A DNA stretch of 64,000 nt, from assembly GCA_028280945.1 (NCBI GenBank), contig JANQKV010000055.1:1-64000 (forward strand), in the 5' to 3' direction. The DNA is from Opitutaceae bacterium. GTDB lineage: Bacteria > Verrucomicrobiota > Verrucomicrobiia > Opitutales > Opitutaceae. The stretch's first letter is position 1, and every line of letters starts with the position of its first letter. Below the pieces are notes generated by a model. It ran no database searches and had not been told where the DNA came from. It saw only the letters and a list, made by a program, of their open reading frames with translations. A program made the position numbers and the translations under genes. This document shows, in pieces, positions 23,221 through 31,938 of the stretch.

Positions 23221-25947
23221 ATGCCCCGCCTCCCGTTTCTGCTTCTTATGGCCCTGTCCTTCCCGGTCTCTGCCCAGCCTCCAGCTCCCATGGAACTCAC
23301 CGTCAGTGAAGGTTTCCGCAATCCCTTGGGATACCATGATGCTCTCCCTACTTTCTCATGGAAACTTGCCGATGAACGCCCCGGAGCTCGACAAACCGCC
23401 TATCACATCACCGCCACCGACGGTGCCGACACAGTGCTTTGGGACAGCGGAAAAGTCGAATCCGACCAATCCGTCTACCTGCCCTGGGGCGGAACCGCAC
23501 TGAAGTCCCGCAACCGGGTCGAATGGTCGGTCCGCTACTGGGACCAGGATGGGGTTGAATCCCCGCCAAGCGCTTTCGCTCACTTCGAGATGGGCCTGTT
23601 GGACAATGCGGACTGGCAGGCGAAGTGGATCCATCCGCCGCTGCTGGACGACGCGGAGGCCACGCTCGACCCCGTGCCGTGTTTCCGCCGCGAATTCTCG
23701 CTGGAGCATGATGTGGCCGAAGCCCGGGTCTACGTGACGGCTCGCGGCATCTTTGAGCTTACCATCAACGGTCATCGCGTCGGCGACGATCACTTCGCGC
23801 CGGGCTGGACCAACTATGACAAAAAGATCGAGACCCTGACCTACGATGTGACGGACCTGCTGCAAAGTGGGCCCAATGTCATCGGCGCCCGGGTGGCGCG
23901 CGGCTGGTATGCCAGCGGGATGATGAACGGAGCCTGGGGCCAGGTGCCCCAATTGTTGCTGCAGCTCGAGGTCCGCAGTCCGGCAGGAGCCGTGACGACC
24001 GTGGCCTCCGATGAGAAGTGGTCGGTCTCTCTTGCCGGCCCCATCACATACGCCACGATCTACGGGGGAGAAGACTATGACGCCCGACAAGAACTGGCGG
24101 GCTGGAACCTGATCGGGGGCGACGGGCGCAGCTTCGAACCGGTTTCGGTCTCCCCCATCGGCGACACGCCTCTGCTGCGGCCCAAGCGCTTTCGCACCGT
24201 GCGCCGGACGGAGTTCCTGCCATCGGTCTCGGTGCGTGAAGTCGAACCGGGCCGCGCGATCTTTGACCTTGGTCAGAACATGGTCGGCGTGCCGGAGATC
24301 AGTTTGCCGGGCCTCGCCGACCAACAGATCACCGTCTCCGTCGCGGAAATGCTGAATCCAGACGGCTCGCTCTACCGTGACAACTACCGAAGCGCACGAT
24401 CACTGGCTTACTACCTGCCGGCTGAAGACGGTGGTATCAGCTATGCACCCGCATTTACGTTTTTTGGATTTCGTTACGTTGAAGTTTCCGGCTACGACCC
24501 GTCCTTCCCGCCGGAGCTGTCGTGGGTTCGGGGCCACGTTTGGCACACCGATTTTCCGGCAACCGGCACGTTCACTTCATCGCACGAAACGCTTAACCAG
24601 TTGAATCAAAACATCCGCTGGGGACTGCGCGGGAATTTCCTCGAGATTCCCACTGACTGTCCGCAGCGCAATGAGCGGCTGGGCTGGACGGGCGATGCCC
24701 AGGTCTTTGCCCCGGTCGCACTTTTTCACTATGACACCCACGCGTTTTGGGCGAGTTGGCTGGAATCGATGCGCATCGACCAGCACGAGGATGGCTCAGT
24801 GCCGCACGTGATCCCGGCCGGACCACGCTTCGCCGATTGGGTCAACTCGCCCGGCTGGGGCGACGCCATGTTCATCATCCCATGGCAAGTCTATGTCGCG
24901 ACCGGTGACCGGCGGCTGCTGGCCGAGAACTACGACGCCATGAAGCTGCGGTTCGATTGGTATCACTCCCGCGCCGACAACCACCTGCAGACGATGGACC
25001 GGGGGTTTGGTGATTGGCTGCAACCCGTAATGTATCATGGCGAGGACCGGCTTGTCGGCGAAGACACCCGTTGGGGCGAAACGACACGTGATTTCCTGGC
25101 GACCTGCTATTACGGCTACGGCGCGCGGATCATGGCCAATGCCGCGGCCGTGCTGGAGAGAAATGATGAAGCGAGGTATTTCGATCGGGTCCATCAGGAC
25201 GTGCGCGCAGCCGTCACAGTGGCCTACTTCGATGCTGAGGGAAAACTCACCCTGCCCGTTGAAACCCAAACCGGCTACGTGCTGCCCGTGGCATTTGACC
25301 TGATCGATTCTTTGGAAATGCAGACAAAGGTCACCAACGCCTTCGTCGACCGCCTCGCCCGCGACGGCAACCGGCTCAATACCGGTTTCCTTGGCACCTC
25401 GATGTTGACGACGGCGCTCCATGTCATGGGCCGGCCCGATCTCGCCAATCACCTGGTGTTTTCCCGCGAGTATCCGGGCTGGATGTTCTCCATCGACCAA
25501 GGCGCCACCACCATCTGGGAACGTTGGAACAGCTACACCCACGCCGACGGATTTGGCGACGCCAGCATGAATTCTTTTAACCACTACGCCTATGGCGCGG
25601 TTGGCCAGTATCTCTACGAGCGTTTTGCGGGCATACGTCCCGATCCGGCATCACCGGGTTATCGGCATGTCGTCATTAATCCCGTTTTCACCGACCACCC
25701 TCTGACCGAAGCCTCCGCCCAACTTGAGACCCGCTACGGCTTGGTCAGCAACACCTGGGAACGTGACGGCGATGACATCGTCATGACGACCCGCATTCCC
25801 CCCAATGCGTCCGGGACGATCGTGCTTCCGTTCGGCACCGAGCCCATCGTCGAACAGGGGACCTGCGAATTCCAAACGTTGAAATCAACCGGCACGTCCG
25901 CCGCCGTGCCCGCTGGCATTTACCGTCTGCGGTTTCAGGTCCCATAG
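23221..25947 (+). CDS. Secreted alpha-L-rhamnosidase, GH78
   Basis: Glycoside hydrolase of 908 aa that releases alpha-L-rhamnose from glycans or glycosides. ATG 23221 gives a clean signal peptide (MPRLPFLLLMALSFPVSAQ), preferred over ATG 23200. An N-terminal beta domain (NPLGYHDALPTFSWKL, then RYWDQDG) precedes the bac_rhamnosid N domain (ARVYVTARGIFELTINGHRVG). The catalytic (alpha/alpha)6 barrel has the signature FLEIPTDCPQRNERLGWTGD with the general-acid Glu, followed by MFIIPWQVYVATGDRRLL and GATTIWERWNSYTH. A C-terminal beta domain ends the protein. Probably periplasmic or outer-membrane facing. Confidence 0.94.
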   Translation: MPRLPFLLLMALSFPVSAQPPAPMELTVSEGFRNPLGYHDALPTFSWKLADERPGARQTAYHITATDGADTVLWDSGKVESDQSVYLPWGGTALKSRNRVEWSVRYWDQDGVESPPSAFAHFEMGLLDNADWQAKWIHPPLLDDAEATLDPVPCFRREFSLEHDVAEARVYVTARGIFELTINGHRVGDDHFAPGWTNYDKKIETLTYDVTDLLQSGPNVIGARVARGWYASGMMNGAWGQVPQLLLQLEVRSPAGAVTTVASDEKWSVSLAGPITYATIYGGEDYDARQELAGWNLIGGDGRSFEPVSVSPIGDTPLLRPKRFRTVRRTEFLPSVSVREVEPGRAIFDLGQNMVGVPEISLPGLADQQITVSVAEMLNPDGSLYRDNYRSARSLAYYLPAEDGGISYAPAFTFFGFRYVEVSGYDPSFPPELSWVRGHVWHTDFPATGTFTSSHETLNQLNQNIRWGLRGNFLEIPTDCPQRNERLGWTGDAQVFAPVALFHYDTHAFWASWLESMRIDQHEDGSVPHVIPAGPRFADWVNSPGWGDAMFIIPWQVYVATGDRRLLAENYDAMKLRFDWYHSRADNHLQTMDRGFGDWLQPVMYHGEDRLVGEDTRWGETTRDFLATCYYGYGARIMANAAAVLERNDEARYFDRVHQDVRAAVTVAYFDAEGKLTLPVETQTGYVLPVAFDLIDSLEMQTKVTNAFVDRLARDGNRLNTGFLGTSMLTTALHVMGRPDLANHLVFSREYPGWMFSIDQGATTIWERWNSYTHADGFGDASMNSFNHYAYGAVGQYLYERFAGIRPDPASPGYRHVVINPVFTDHPLTEASAQLETRYGLVSNTWERDGDDIVMTTRIPPNASGTIVLPFGTEPIVEQGTCEFQTLKSTGTSAAVPAGIYRLRFQVP

Positions 25948-26037
25948 GCGGAGTGCCGCTCGAATACCAAACGACATTTTTCAAAAAAAACGCTCCGGTC
26001 CGCAATCAAGCGTCCGCCAAGCTCGTTGTGGCGGACG

Positions 26038-27225
26038 ATGAACAACAACTCTTCTTCGACCCTTTCGGCCGCGCCTGTCCTTCGACGCGGGATATCCTCT
26101 TCCGTTAAACTCACCCTCACCGGAGCCTTGCTCGGCTTGGCTGCGGCGGCTTCCGCCGTGCAGGTTGCGGTGACCGTGCGCAATGCCGCTCCGGACAACG
26201 GCATCTGGGCCGTCAATCCTTGGCTGGGAGTGCACGATGGCACCTTCGATGGTTTTGACGTCGGCAGCACCGCCTCTGCCGCCGTGGAATCAGCCGCCGA
26301 AGACGGTAATGGTTCGCTGCTCGCCGCCGCATTCGCCGCCAGCCAGCCCAACGGCGTGGGGGCCGTCATCGCCGGTCCGATCGCTCCCGGCAATACCCAC
26401 ACGCAGATCTTCGATCTTGATCCGGCCAACCCCGACCATCGTTTCCTCAGCTACTTCGCGATGGTGATTCCCAGCAACGATGCGTTCTGGGCCAACGACA
26501 ATCCGAGCGCCTACCCGATCTTCGACGGCGCCGGAAACTTCATCCCCCGCAGCTTCCGTATCTACGGTTCGGCCATCTACGACGCCGGCACCGAGGTCAA
26601 CGACGAGATCCCCGCCAATACCGCGTTCCTCGCCCAGGCCGCTCCGAACACGGGTACAACCGAAAACGGGGTGATTGCCGCCCACCCGGGTTTTCTCGCC
26701 GCGGGCCAAGGCGGCATCCTGGACCAGGCGCTCGATCGTTTCGGTCGCACGCTGACCTTCACCGGGGCCGACTTTACCCAGCCCATGTATCCGGTCGCCG
26801 AGATTACCATTTCGTTGGTCAACGCTCCTTCCTCCCGTCTGCTCAACCTATCCTCCCGCGGCACCGCCGGCACCGGGGATGAAACCCAAATCGTTGGTTT
26901 TGTCGTGAGTTCCGGAGCCGACAAGCAGGTCCTGGTCCGGGCGGTGGGTCCGGGCCTCGCAGACTTTGGTGTCGACGGCGCCCTCGCTGACCCGGGTCTC
27001 ACCATTTTTGATGTGGACGGCAATGTGATGGGCACCAACGACGACTGGGTGGCGGCTGACGTCGCGGAGGCAACCAGCGCCGTGGGGGCTTTTGCCTTCG
27101 CTGACGGCAGTGCGGATGCCGCCATCCTCATGACGCTTCCCGCCGGGGCCTACACCGCCCAAGTCGACAACGACAGCGGTGTAGAAGGCGTGGTGTTGGT
27201 CGAGATCTACGAAGTTTCCAACTAG
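26038..27225 (+). CDS. Exported spondin-domain protein with shared C-terminal module
   Basis: Protein of 395 aa. The N-terminus carries a twin-basic start and hydrophobic stretch (KLTLTGALLGLAAAASA), a signal peptide. Residues about 40-250 form a Spondin_N domain: VAVTVRNAAPDNG, LGVHDGTFDGFDVG, ESAAEDGNGSLL, and HRFLSYFAMVIPSNDAFWAN. The last 130 residues (LLNLSSRGTAG to LVEIYEVS) are the same module found twice in the metalloprotease at 2860-5013. ATG 26038 is preferred over a TTG at 26026. Role unknown; extracellular binding is likely. A strong terminator follows. Confidence 0.87.
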   Translation: MNNNSSSTLSAAPVLRRGISSSVKLTLTGALLGLAAAASAVQVAVTVRNAAPDNGIWAVNPWLGVHDGTFDGFDVGSTASAAVESAAEDGNGSLLAAAFAASQPNGVGAVIAGPIAPGNTHTQIFDLDPANPDHRFLSYFAMVIPSNDAFWANDNPSAYPIFDGAGNFIPRSFRIYGSAIYDAGTEVNDEIPANTAFLAQAAPNTGTTENGVIAAHPGFLAAGQGGILDQALDRFGRTLTFTGADFTQPMYPVAEITISLVNAPSSRLLNLSSRGTAGTGDETQIVGFVVSSGADKQVLVRAVGPGLADFGVDGALADPGLTIFDVDGNVMGTNDDWVAADVAEATSAVGAFAFADGSADAAILMTLPAGAYTAQVDNDSGVEGVVLVEIYEVSN

Positions 27226-27250
27226 GCCGTTCCTGGTTTCATAAGTGCAC

Positions 27251-27282
27251 GATGCCGCCCGGTTTTGGGCGGCATCTTTTTT
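27251..27282 (+). terminator. Rho-independent terminator after the spondin gene
   Basis: Perfect 10-bp stem GATGCCGCCC/GGGCGGCATC with loop GGTTTT, followed by six T residues. Confidence 0.9.
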
Positions 27283-27346
27283 GCAGAGGAAGGAGCGCCG
27301 CTACCCTTCCCTTTCTCACGCGAGGGACATGATTGTGGTCGAGCAA

Positions 27347-28132
27347 TCAGCTCTCGGTCAACCGGCCGGCCAACGCACTGAACCGCTCATGATCGACCGG
27401 TGAGCCGGCGATATAGACGACGTCGCCTTGGGCCCATGTGGCGAAACTCCATTCGCCTTGCCGGGAAACTTGCACCGGGGCTCCGATCTGCGGTGCCCCC
27501 ACAAAACGATCCCGCGGCACGCTCACCAAGTGCATGAGGGCGGCGGGTTTCTTCATCATCGGCGCCGGTGAGTCCGATGATTCGCCGCCGGGCTCAGCTG
27601 CTGGTTCGGCCGAAGCCATCATCGGTTTCTTGCCCGGCATGGGCACACCGGCAGCGTCAACCGGAGCCCCATCCAGATAAAAGCAAAGCACGTAAACCTG
27701 CTGATCACCGATCGAAATGATCTCACAGCCCAAGTTGTCCAAGCCTTCCATCACTGCCGGCACAACCAAGGCAGGAGCCCCCTGCTGCCGCAACCAACCC
27801 ACGAGTTGATCCTGATCCAGCGAGACCTGGTCCAGTTCGTAATCGGGTCGGGAGAAAAAGGCGACGAGCTCCTCCTGCACATTGGCCAGCGAAACACCTT
27901 CCGCTGCAGCGATCGCCACCGGCGGAGTTGTGGCCGGCCCCCGCAGGCCGACCCAGGCCAGTCCGCATACGACGGAAACACCGGCGGCGATACCGAGGGT
28001 CCGCCACATCATCTTCTGCCGACGATGCCGGGCGGCCAGTCGTCGTCCCTCGGCCAGAATCGCAGCCGACTTTTCCGGCGCCAGCGATTGGCGACGATAG
28101 AATTCAACGAGCTTTTCTTCAGGGGATTCCAC
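27347..28132 (-). CDS. Single-pass membrane protein, probable anti-sigma factor
   Basis: Protein of 261 aa encoded 11 bp after an ECF sigma gene. The N-terminal cytoplasmic part (about 40 residues, EEKLVEFYRRQSLAPEKSAA) is followed by one TM helix (LGIAAGVSVVCGLAWVGL). The extracytoplasmic part is about 190 residues with a Met/Pro/Glu-rich linker (PAAEPGGESSDSPAPMMKKP). No zinc-binding anti-sigma motif (HxxxCxxC) is visible, so the anti-sigma call depends on gene order and topology. It may instead be a sensor or effector of the same regulon. Confidence 0.6.
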   Translation of the reverse strand: MESPEEKLVEFYRRQSLAPEKSAAILAEGRRLAARHRRQKMMWRTLGIAAGVSVVCGLAWVGLRGPATTPPVAIAAAEGVSLANVQEELVAFFSRPDYELDQVSLDQDQLVGWLRQQGAPALVVPAVMEGLDNLGCEIISIGDQQVYVLCFYLDGAPVDAAGVPMPGKKPMMASAEPAAEPGGESSDSPAPMMKKPAALMHLVSVPRDRFVGAPQIGAPVQVSRQGEWSFATWAQGDVVYIAGSPVDHERFSALAGRLTES

Positions 28133-28143
28133 GGGACCAAAGT

Positions 28144-28743
28144 CTAACCGGACGACGGCGAAGGATTGGGATCGGATTCAGGAGCGGGCTCAACCAAGGA
28201 TCGCAATTTTTGCAGCCCGCGCCGCATCAGGCTGAGCACGGTATTGCGGGGTTGGGCCGTCATTCGGCCGATTTCCTCCGCGGTATGGCCTTCGATATAG
28301 TGTAAAAACAATGCTTCCCGCTCGCCTTCACGCAACGTGCCCAGCAGCGATTCAACATCCGCCGCGTTGCCCGGGGCGGCCTGCTCGGGACCGGGCGTAT
28401 CATCGATCGCCTCGCCCGATTCGAACGACACGATTTTGCCGCGACGATAGCGGTCAATCACGAGGTTCTTGATGGCGGTAAACAGCACGGATCGGGAGGC
28501 GACTTTGCCATAGCGGCGGTTGAGGTTGAGCCAAGCCTCCTGGGCCAGATCTTCGGCGTCCTGACGGTGGTGCACCAAGGCCATGGCGTAGCGAAACCCG
28601 CAATCGAGGAGTTCGGCATCGTCCAGCGGGGAATCTGAGGCAGGGGCGTCCAAGCAATCCTTGGGAAGGCTGGGAACACGATTTATTCCCGGCCGAAAAG
28701 AAATCGTCCGGTTTTCCGCCGATCGCGGCGGCTGACTGGTCAA
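28144..28743 (-). CDS. ECF-type RNA polymerase sigma factor
   Basis: Alternative sigma factor of 199 aa. Region 2 shows DDAELLDCGFRYAMALVHHR, then QDAEDLAQEAWLNL and AIKNLVIDRYRRGK. Region 4 shows REGEREALFLHYIEGHTAEEIGRM, then NTVLSLMRRGLQKLR. Both are complete. The first 40 residues are an extension without clear homology. The membrane protein gene downstream is likely its regulator and the TolB-like gene lies just upstream in the same direction. Confidence 0.9.
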   Translation of the reverse strand: MTSQPPRSAENRTISFRPGINRVPSLPKDCLDAPASDSPLDDAELLDCGFRYAMALVHHRQDAEDLAQEAWLNLNRRYGKVASRSVLFTAIKNLVIDRYRRGKIVSFESGEAIDDTPGPEQAAPGNAADVESLLGTLREGEREALFLHYIEGHTAEEIGRMTAQPRNTVLSLMRRGLQKLRSLVEPAPESDPNPSPSSG

Positions 28744-28819
28744 GATGAGGCATCACCCGCATCAACGAACGAAACCGTCCGTTGATTGCACCCCCTGCGC
28801 CAAATCAACCAGTGGCGCT

Positions 28820-30013
28820 TTAGGGCAAAACGGGCGAGGCCTGGGAAACCGCCCCGAGGGAGCGCGGACTGAGCTGGGTGGCCTTGCCACTCTCGGTGTC
28901 GAGAATCCAAATGCTGCGCTGATTGGCCGAACGCGCGGTGTAGAGCAGATGGCGGCCATCGGCCAACCAAGCCGGCTCCACCGCGTCGCGCGGCGCGCGG
29001 GAAACCTGCTTCGCCGCCTCACGCGTGGACCGGTCGTAAAGCCCGATTTGGAAGCCGCGGCCAATACGCATGGAAAAGGCGATCTTATTGGGGTCAGCCA
29101 CGCTCCAATCGGGTTCCGCGCAATAGCGGCTGATGTTGGTGGGCAGGCGACTCATGCGGCCGCCCGTGATGGACATCACGTAGAGCTGGGGGCCTCCCGC
29201 CACGTCCGAGGTGAACAGCACCTGGCGGCCGTCCGGCGAAAACACCGGGGAGGACTCCACGCTGCTGGTGCGCGTCAGGCGGCGCACTCCCCGCCCTTGG
29301 GCATTGGCAATGTAAAGTTCCGGGTTGCCATGACCACTCAGAACCATGGCAACCTGACTGCCATCCCGGTTGAATCGTGCCGCTTGGTTGGTGCCCTTGA
29401 ACCTGACAAACGGCGTGCGTTGCATCGAACGCAGGTCGATTTGATACAGGTCCGCGGCGTTGGAACGATGGAAGCTGGTGTAGATGATCCGGGAGCCATC
29501 CGGCGACCATCGCGGCGACATGGCCAGGGCCCGATCCGATGTGATTTGGCGCACGCCTCCGAAAAACAAATCCCCGGTGTAGACTTCGGTCTGACCCGTG
29601 CGGTTGCCAATGAAGGCGAGCTGTGAAGCAAAGAATCCGTTCAGGTCACTGGTCGCTTCAACAACCAGGTCAGCGGCCTGAAGCAACGCATTGCGAAGCG
29701 AGCTACCGGTCACCGCCCGACTCAACACCCGGGTGGAACCGCGGGAAACATCAGCCTGCACCCGATTGCCTGCCACGGCCGTAAACCGGATGTCAAAAAC
29801 CGGATCGCTGCTCACCCGTTGATAACGGCCATGGACCTCAAAGGCGAAATTAGCCAACCGATCGAGCTCCTCCGGGCTCGCGGATACGCGCACCGGCACG
29901 GTTTTGACGCCGGTCACCACCGTAACATCACCAAGGTCGGTCTGGCTGACACCCGGGACCGCGCTAAAAACAACCAAGAGGGGAAAAAAGAGACGGGAAA
30001 AGATTCGATGCAT
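28820..30013 (-). CDS. TolB-like periplasmic beta-propeller protein
   Basis: Exported protein of 397 aa. From ATG 30013 it has a signal peptide (MHRIFSRLFFPLLVVFSAVPGVSQ); an upstream ATG at 30046 would bury it. An N-terminal alpha/beta domain (about 25-140) precedes five to six WD40-like TolB repeats: SPRWSPDGSRIIYTSF, ARFNRDGSQVAMVL, SPVFSPDGRQVLFTSD, EPDWSVADPNKIAFSM and EPAWLADGRHLLYTA. TolB normally works with Pal and TolQRA in outer-membrane constriction, but none of those genes is here. It sits 76 bp upstream of the ECF sigma gene. Confidence 0.85.
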   Translation of the reverse strand: MHRIFSRLFFPLLVVFSAVPGVSQTDLGDVTVVTGVKTVPVRVSASPEELDRLANFAFEVHGRYQRVSSDPVFDIRFTAVAGNRVQADVSRGSTRVLSRAVTGSSLRNALLQAADLVVEATSDLNGFFASQLAFIGNRTGQTEVYTGDLFFGGVRQITSDRALAMSPRWSPDGSRIIYTSFHRSNAADLYQIDLRSMQRTPFVRFKGTNQAARFNRDGSQVAMVLSGHGNPELYIANAQGRGVRRLTRTSSVESSPVFSPDGRQVLFTSDVAGGPQLYVMSITGGRMSRLPTNISRYCAEPDWSVADPNKIAFSMRIGRGFQIGLYDRSTREAAKQVSRAPRDAVEPAWLADGRHLLYTARSANQRSIWILDTESGKATQLSPRSLGAVSQASPVLP

Positions 30014-30124
30014 GACTTCAGAGGGGAAAGAGCGGAAACCCGCCATTCGTATTTACAGGCTGGGCGCTCTCGACAACGTTAAACCCTTTGCGAGGCATAT
30101 TCGTTCCTAATCATTTTTTCCATC

Positions 30125-31216
30125 GTGACTCCCGAAGCCATCAAAGAACACCTCAAGCAGGTCAAATATCCTGGGTTTAGCCGCGACATCGTGTCGTTCG
30201 GCCTTGTGCGTTCCGCCGCGTTCGTTGACGGCACGGCGAAGATTTCGTTGGCCATTACAACCAACGATCCGAAGACCCCGCTGCAGTTGAAGAAGGACGT
30301 CGAGGCGTGTCTGCAAGCCGTGCCCGAGATCAACGACACCATCATCGACATCGCGGTCTCGGCTCCCAAGGCACCCGCCCCGGCCGCAGCCGGCGGCAAT
30401 CTCGCCGGCAACGCCGCCAATACCGAACACGCCAAGATCAAGCATGCCGTCGCCATTGCGTCAGGCAAAGGCGGTGTGGGCAAAAGCACGTTTGCCGTCA
30501 ACCTGGCCTGCGCGCTCGCCCGTTCGTTGTCCGAGGCCGGACGCCCGGGCCGGGTCGGTCTGATGGACTGCGACATCTACGGACCCAGTGTGCCGTTGAT
30601 GATCGGTTTGGAGGGCCGTCCGCCAATTGAGAACGAGCTGCTAGTCCCGATGGAATCCAATGGCGTGAAGGTGATGAGCATGGGTTTCCTGATCGATGAC
30701 AATACCCCGGTGGTATGGCGCGGTCCCATGATCATGAAGACCGTGCAGCAATTCGTCCAAAACGTGAAGTGGGGTGAACTCGACATTCTGTTGATCGACC
30801 TGCCGCCGGGAACTGGCGACGCCCAGCTCTCCCTGGTGCAAACGATCCCCCTGGATGGAGCGGTTCTGGTGACCACCCCGCAAGCCGCCGCCACCAACAT
30901 TGCCCGCAAAGGCGGATTGATGTTCCAAAAGGTCAATGTGCCCCTGTTGGGGGTTGCCGAAAACATGAGCCACTTCACCGATCCGGCCGGCAACAAGCAC
31001 CACCTCTTCGGCGAGGGCGGCGGCCAGCAAACCGCGGAAGTCCTGGGCACCTCCCTGCTTGGCCAGGTGCCGCTGATTCCCGCCATCCGCGCGGGTGGCG
31101 ACGCCGGGCAACCCATTGTGGTGTCCGAGCCGCAAAGCGAGGCCAGCGGGGTGTTTGCCTCCATCGGCGATGCCCTCCTCCATCGTCTCGCCCAAAAAAC
31201 AGGCCCGAAGGAGTAG
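30125..31216 (+). CDS. mrp: Mrp/NBP35-family Fe-S cluster carrier ATPase
   Basis: P-loop ATPase of 363 aa that carries and delivers iron-sulfur clusters. An N-terminal MIP18/DUF59 domain (about residues 1-85) is followed by a linker rich in Ala/Pro. The deviant Walker A is in AIASGKGGVGKSTFAVNL, Walker A' region GLMDCDIYGPSVPLMIG, and the conserved LLIDLPPGTGDAQLSL. The CxxC metal-binding pair common in many Mrp proteins is not obvious in the C-terminal half, so it may be a CxxC-less member. Start is GTG 30125 (VTPEAIKEHLKQV). Single gene. Confidence 0.93.
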   Translation: MTPEAIKEHLKQVKYPGFSRDIVSFGLVRSAAFVDGTAKISLAITTNDPKTPLQLKKDVEACLQAVPEINDTIIDIAVSAPKAPAPAAAGGNLAGNAANTEHAKIKHAVAIASGKGGVGKSTFAVNLACALARSLSEAGRPGRVGLMDCDIYGPSVPLMIGLEGRPPIENELLVPMESNGVKVMSMGFLIDDNTPVVWRGPMIMKTVQQFVQNVKWGELDILLIDLPPGTGDAQLSLVQTIPLDGAVLVTTPQAAATNIARKGGLMFQKVNVPLLGVAENMSHFTDPAGNKHHLFGEGGGQQTAEVLGTSLLGQVPLIPAIRAGGDAGQPIVVSEPQSEASGVFASIGDALLHRLAQKTGPKE

Positions 31217-31330
31217 GCTCCCGCGCCCTGATTGCAAATTACCGTAACCTCGGTCCCCGAAAGCGCCGCCATTGACACCGGGTAGGCGTTGGGCAGGGTG
31301 GACCATGACCTAACCCGAATCGTGGTATCC

Positions 31331-31555
31331 ATGAGCAAATCAGCGGCGGCAACAAGTAGTTCCCAGGCCCGGGAATTCGTTAAAAATTCTTCCCTCTACC
31401 AGGAGTTTCTGGCGGAGCGGGAAGAAATTCTTCGCCACAAATGGTTGGAGTCGGAGCGTCTTGGCTACGATATCGGCTTTGAACGCGCCCTCCTGGACTG
31501 GATTCGCAAGCACCGTGAGGACTGGCGGGGCGCCCGCCGCAGCGGCAAGGCCTGA
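31331..31555 (+). CDS. Small conserved-looking charged protein, function unknown
   Basis: Protein of 74 aa from ATG 31331 (MSKSAAATSSSQ). It is helical and charged: REFVKNSSLYQEFLAEREEI, then LRHKWLESERLGYDIGFERA, ending WIRKHREDWRGARRSGKA. No membrane segment or known motif is visible. Coding is supported by codon-position GC bias and by the amphipathic helical pattern. An upstream in-frame ATG at 31289 adds 14 residues and looks less likely. It lies between mrp and rpmG. I do not assign a function. Confidence 0.65.
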   Translation: MSKSAAATSSSQAREFVKNSSLYQEFLAEREEILRHKWLESERLGYDIGFERALLDWIRKHREDWRGARRSGKA

Positions 31556-31567
31556 AGCTCGGGGCAC

Positions 31568-31595
31568 AAAAAAGCCGAAGCGGTCAAGCTTCGGC
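31568..31595 (-). terminator. Rho-independent terminator after rpmG
   Basis: Perfect 8-bp stem GCCGAAGC/GCTTCGGC (31574-31595) with loop GGTCAA. On the minus strand it is followed by six T residues (31568-31573), so it terminates rpmG. Confidence 0.85.
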
Positions 31596-31628
31596 GAAAA
31601 ATGCGCTTAAGCGCTGGGTCAGAGGAAA

Positions 31629-31793
31629 TTACTTGATCTCGCGATGCACGGTGTGACGGCGCAGCGCAGGATTGTATTTCTTCTTTTCGATGCGCTCCGT
31701 GACCGTCTTCTTGTTGCGGGTCGTCAGGTATTTGGACGCATACTTGCCCTCCTTGCGGGCCTCCGTGCACTCGATGATAACTTGTTCTTGCAT
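31629..31793 (-). CDS. rpmG: 50S ribosomal protein L33
   Basis: Ribosomal protein bL33, 54 aa. [20 protein letters not shown] followed by [20 protein letters not shown] and [14 protein letters not shown] matches the family. Only one Cys is present, so it is the zinc-independent form. ATG 31793 is chosen because the family starts here; a longer frame to 31823 adds 10 unrelated residues. A terminator lies directly downstream. Confidence 0.95.
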   Translation of the reverse strand: MQEQVIIECTEARKEGKYASKYLTTRNKKTVTERIEKKKYNPALRRHTVHREIK

Positions 31794-31938
31794 GGCTGAA
31801 AATTGGGTGAAGGGAGAGCACAACGGGGATAAGTCGGCCGCGGCAAGCGCAATTTTGGCTCCAGATCAATCGGGACTGAACATGCACTGCCTGTCAGCTT
31901 GTGTCCCCCAAGCACTTCGATGCCAGCTAGGCGATTGC

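Noticed and set aside
23032..23337. Upstream extension of the outer-membrane factor
   Set aside because: It overlaps the signal peptide of the divergent GH78 gene and has no lipoprotein signal at its start.
31217..31330. Possible structured RNA between mrp and the small ORF
   Set aside because: No tRNA or other stable fold could be built by eye.
31672..31938. Upstream in-frame extension of the sulfatase
   Set aside because: It overlaps rpmG on the other strand and would bury the signal peptide.
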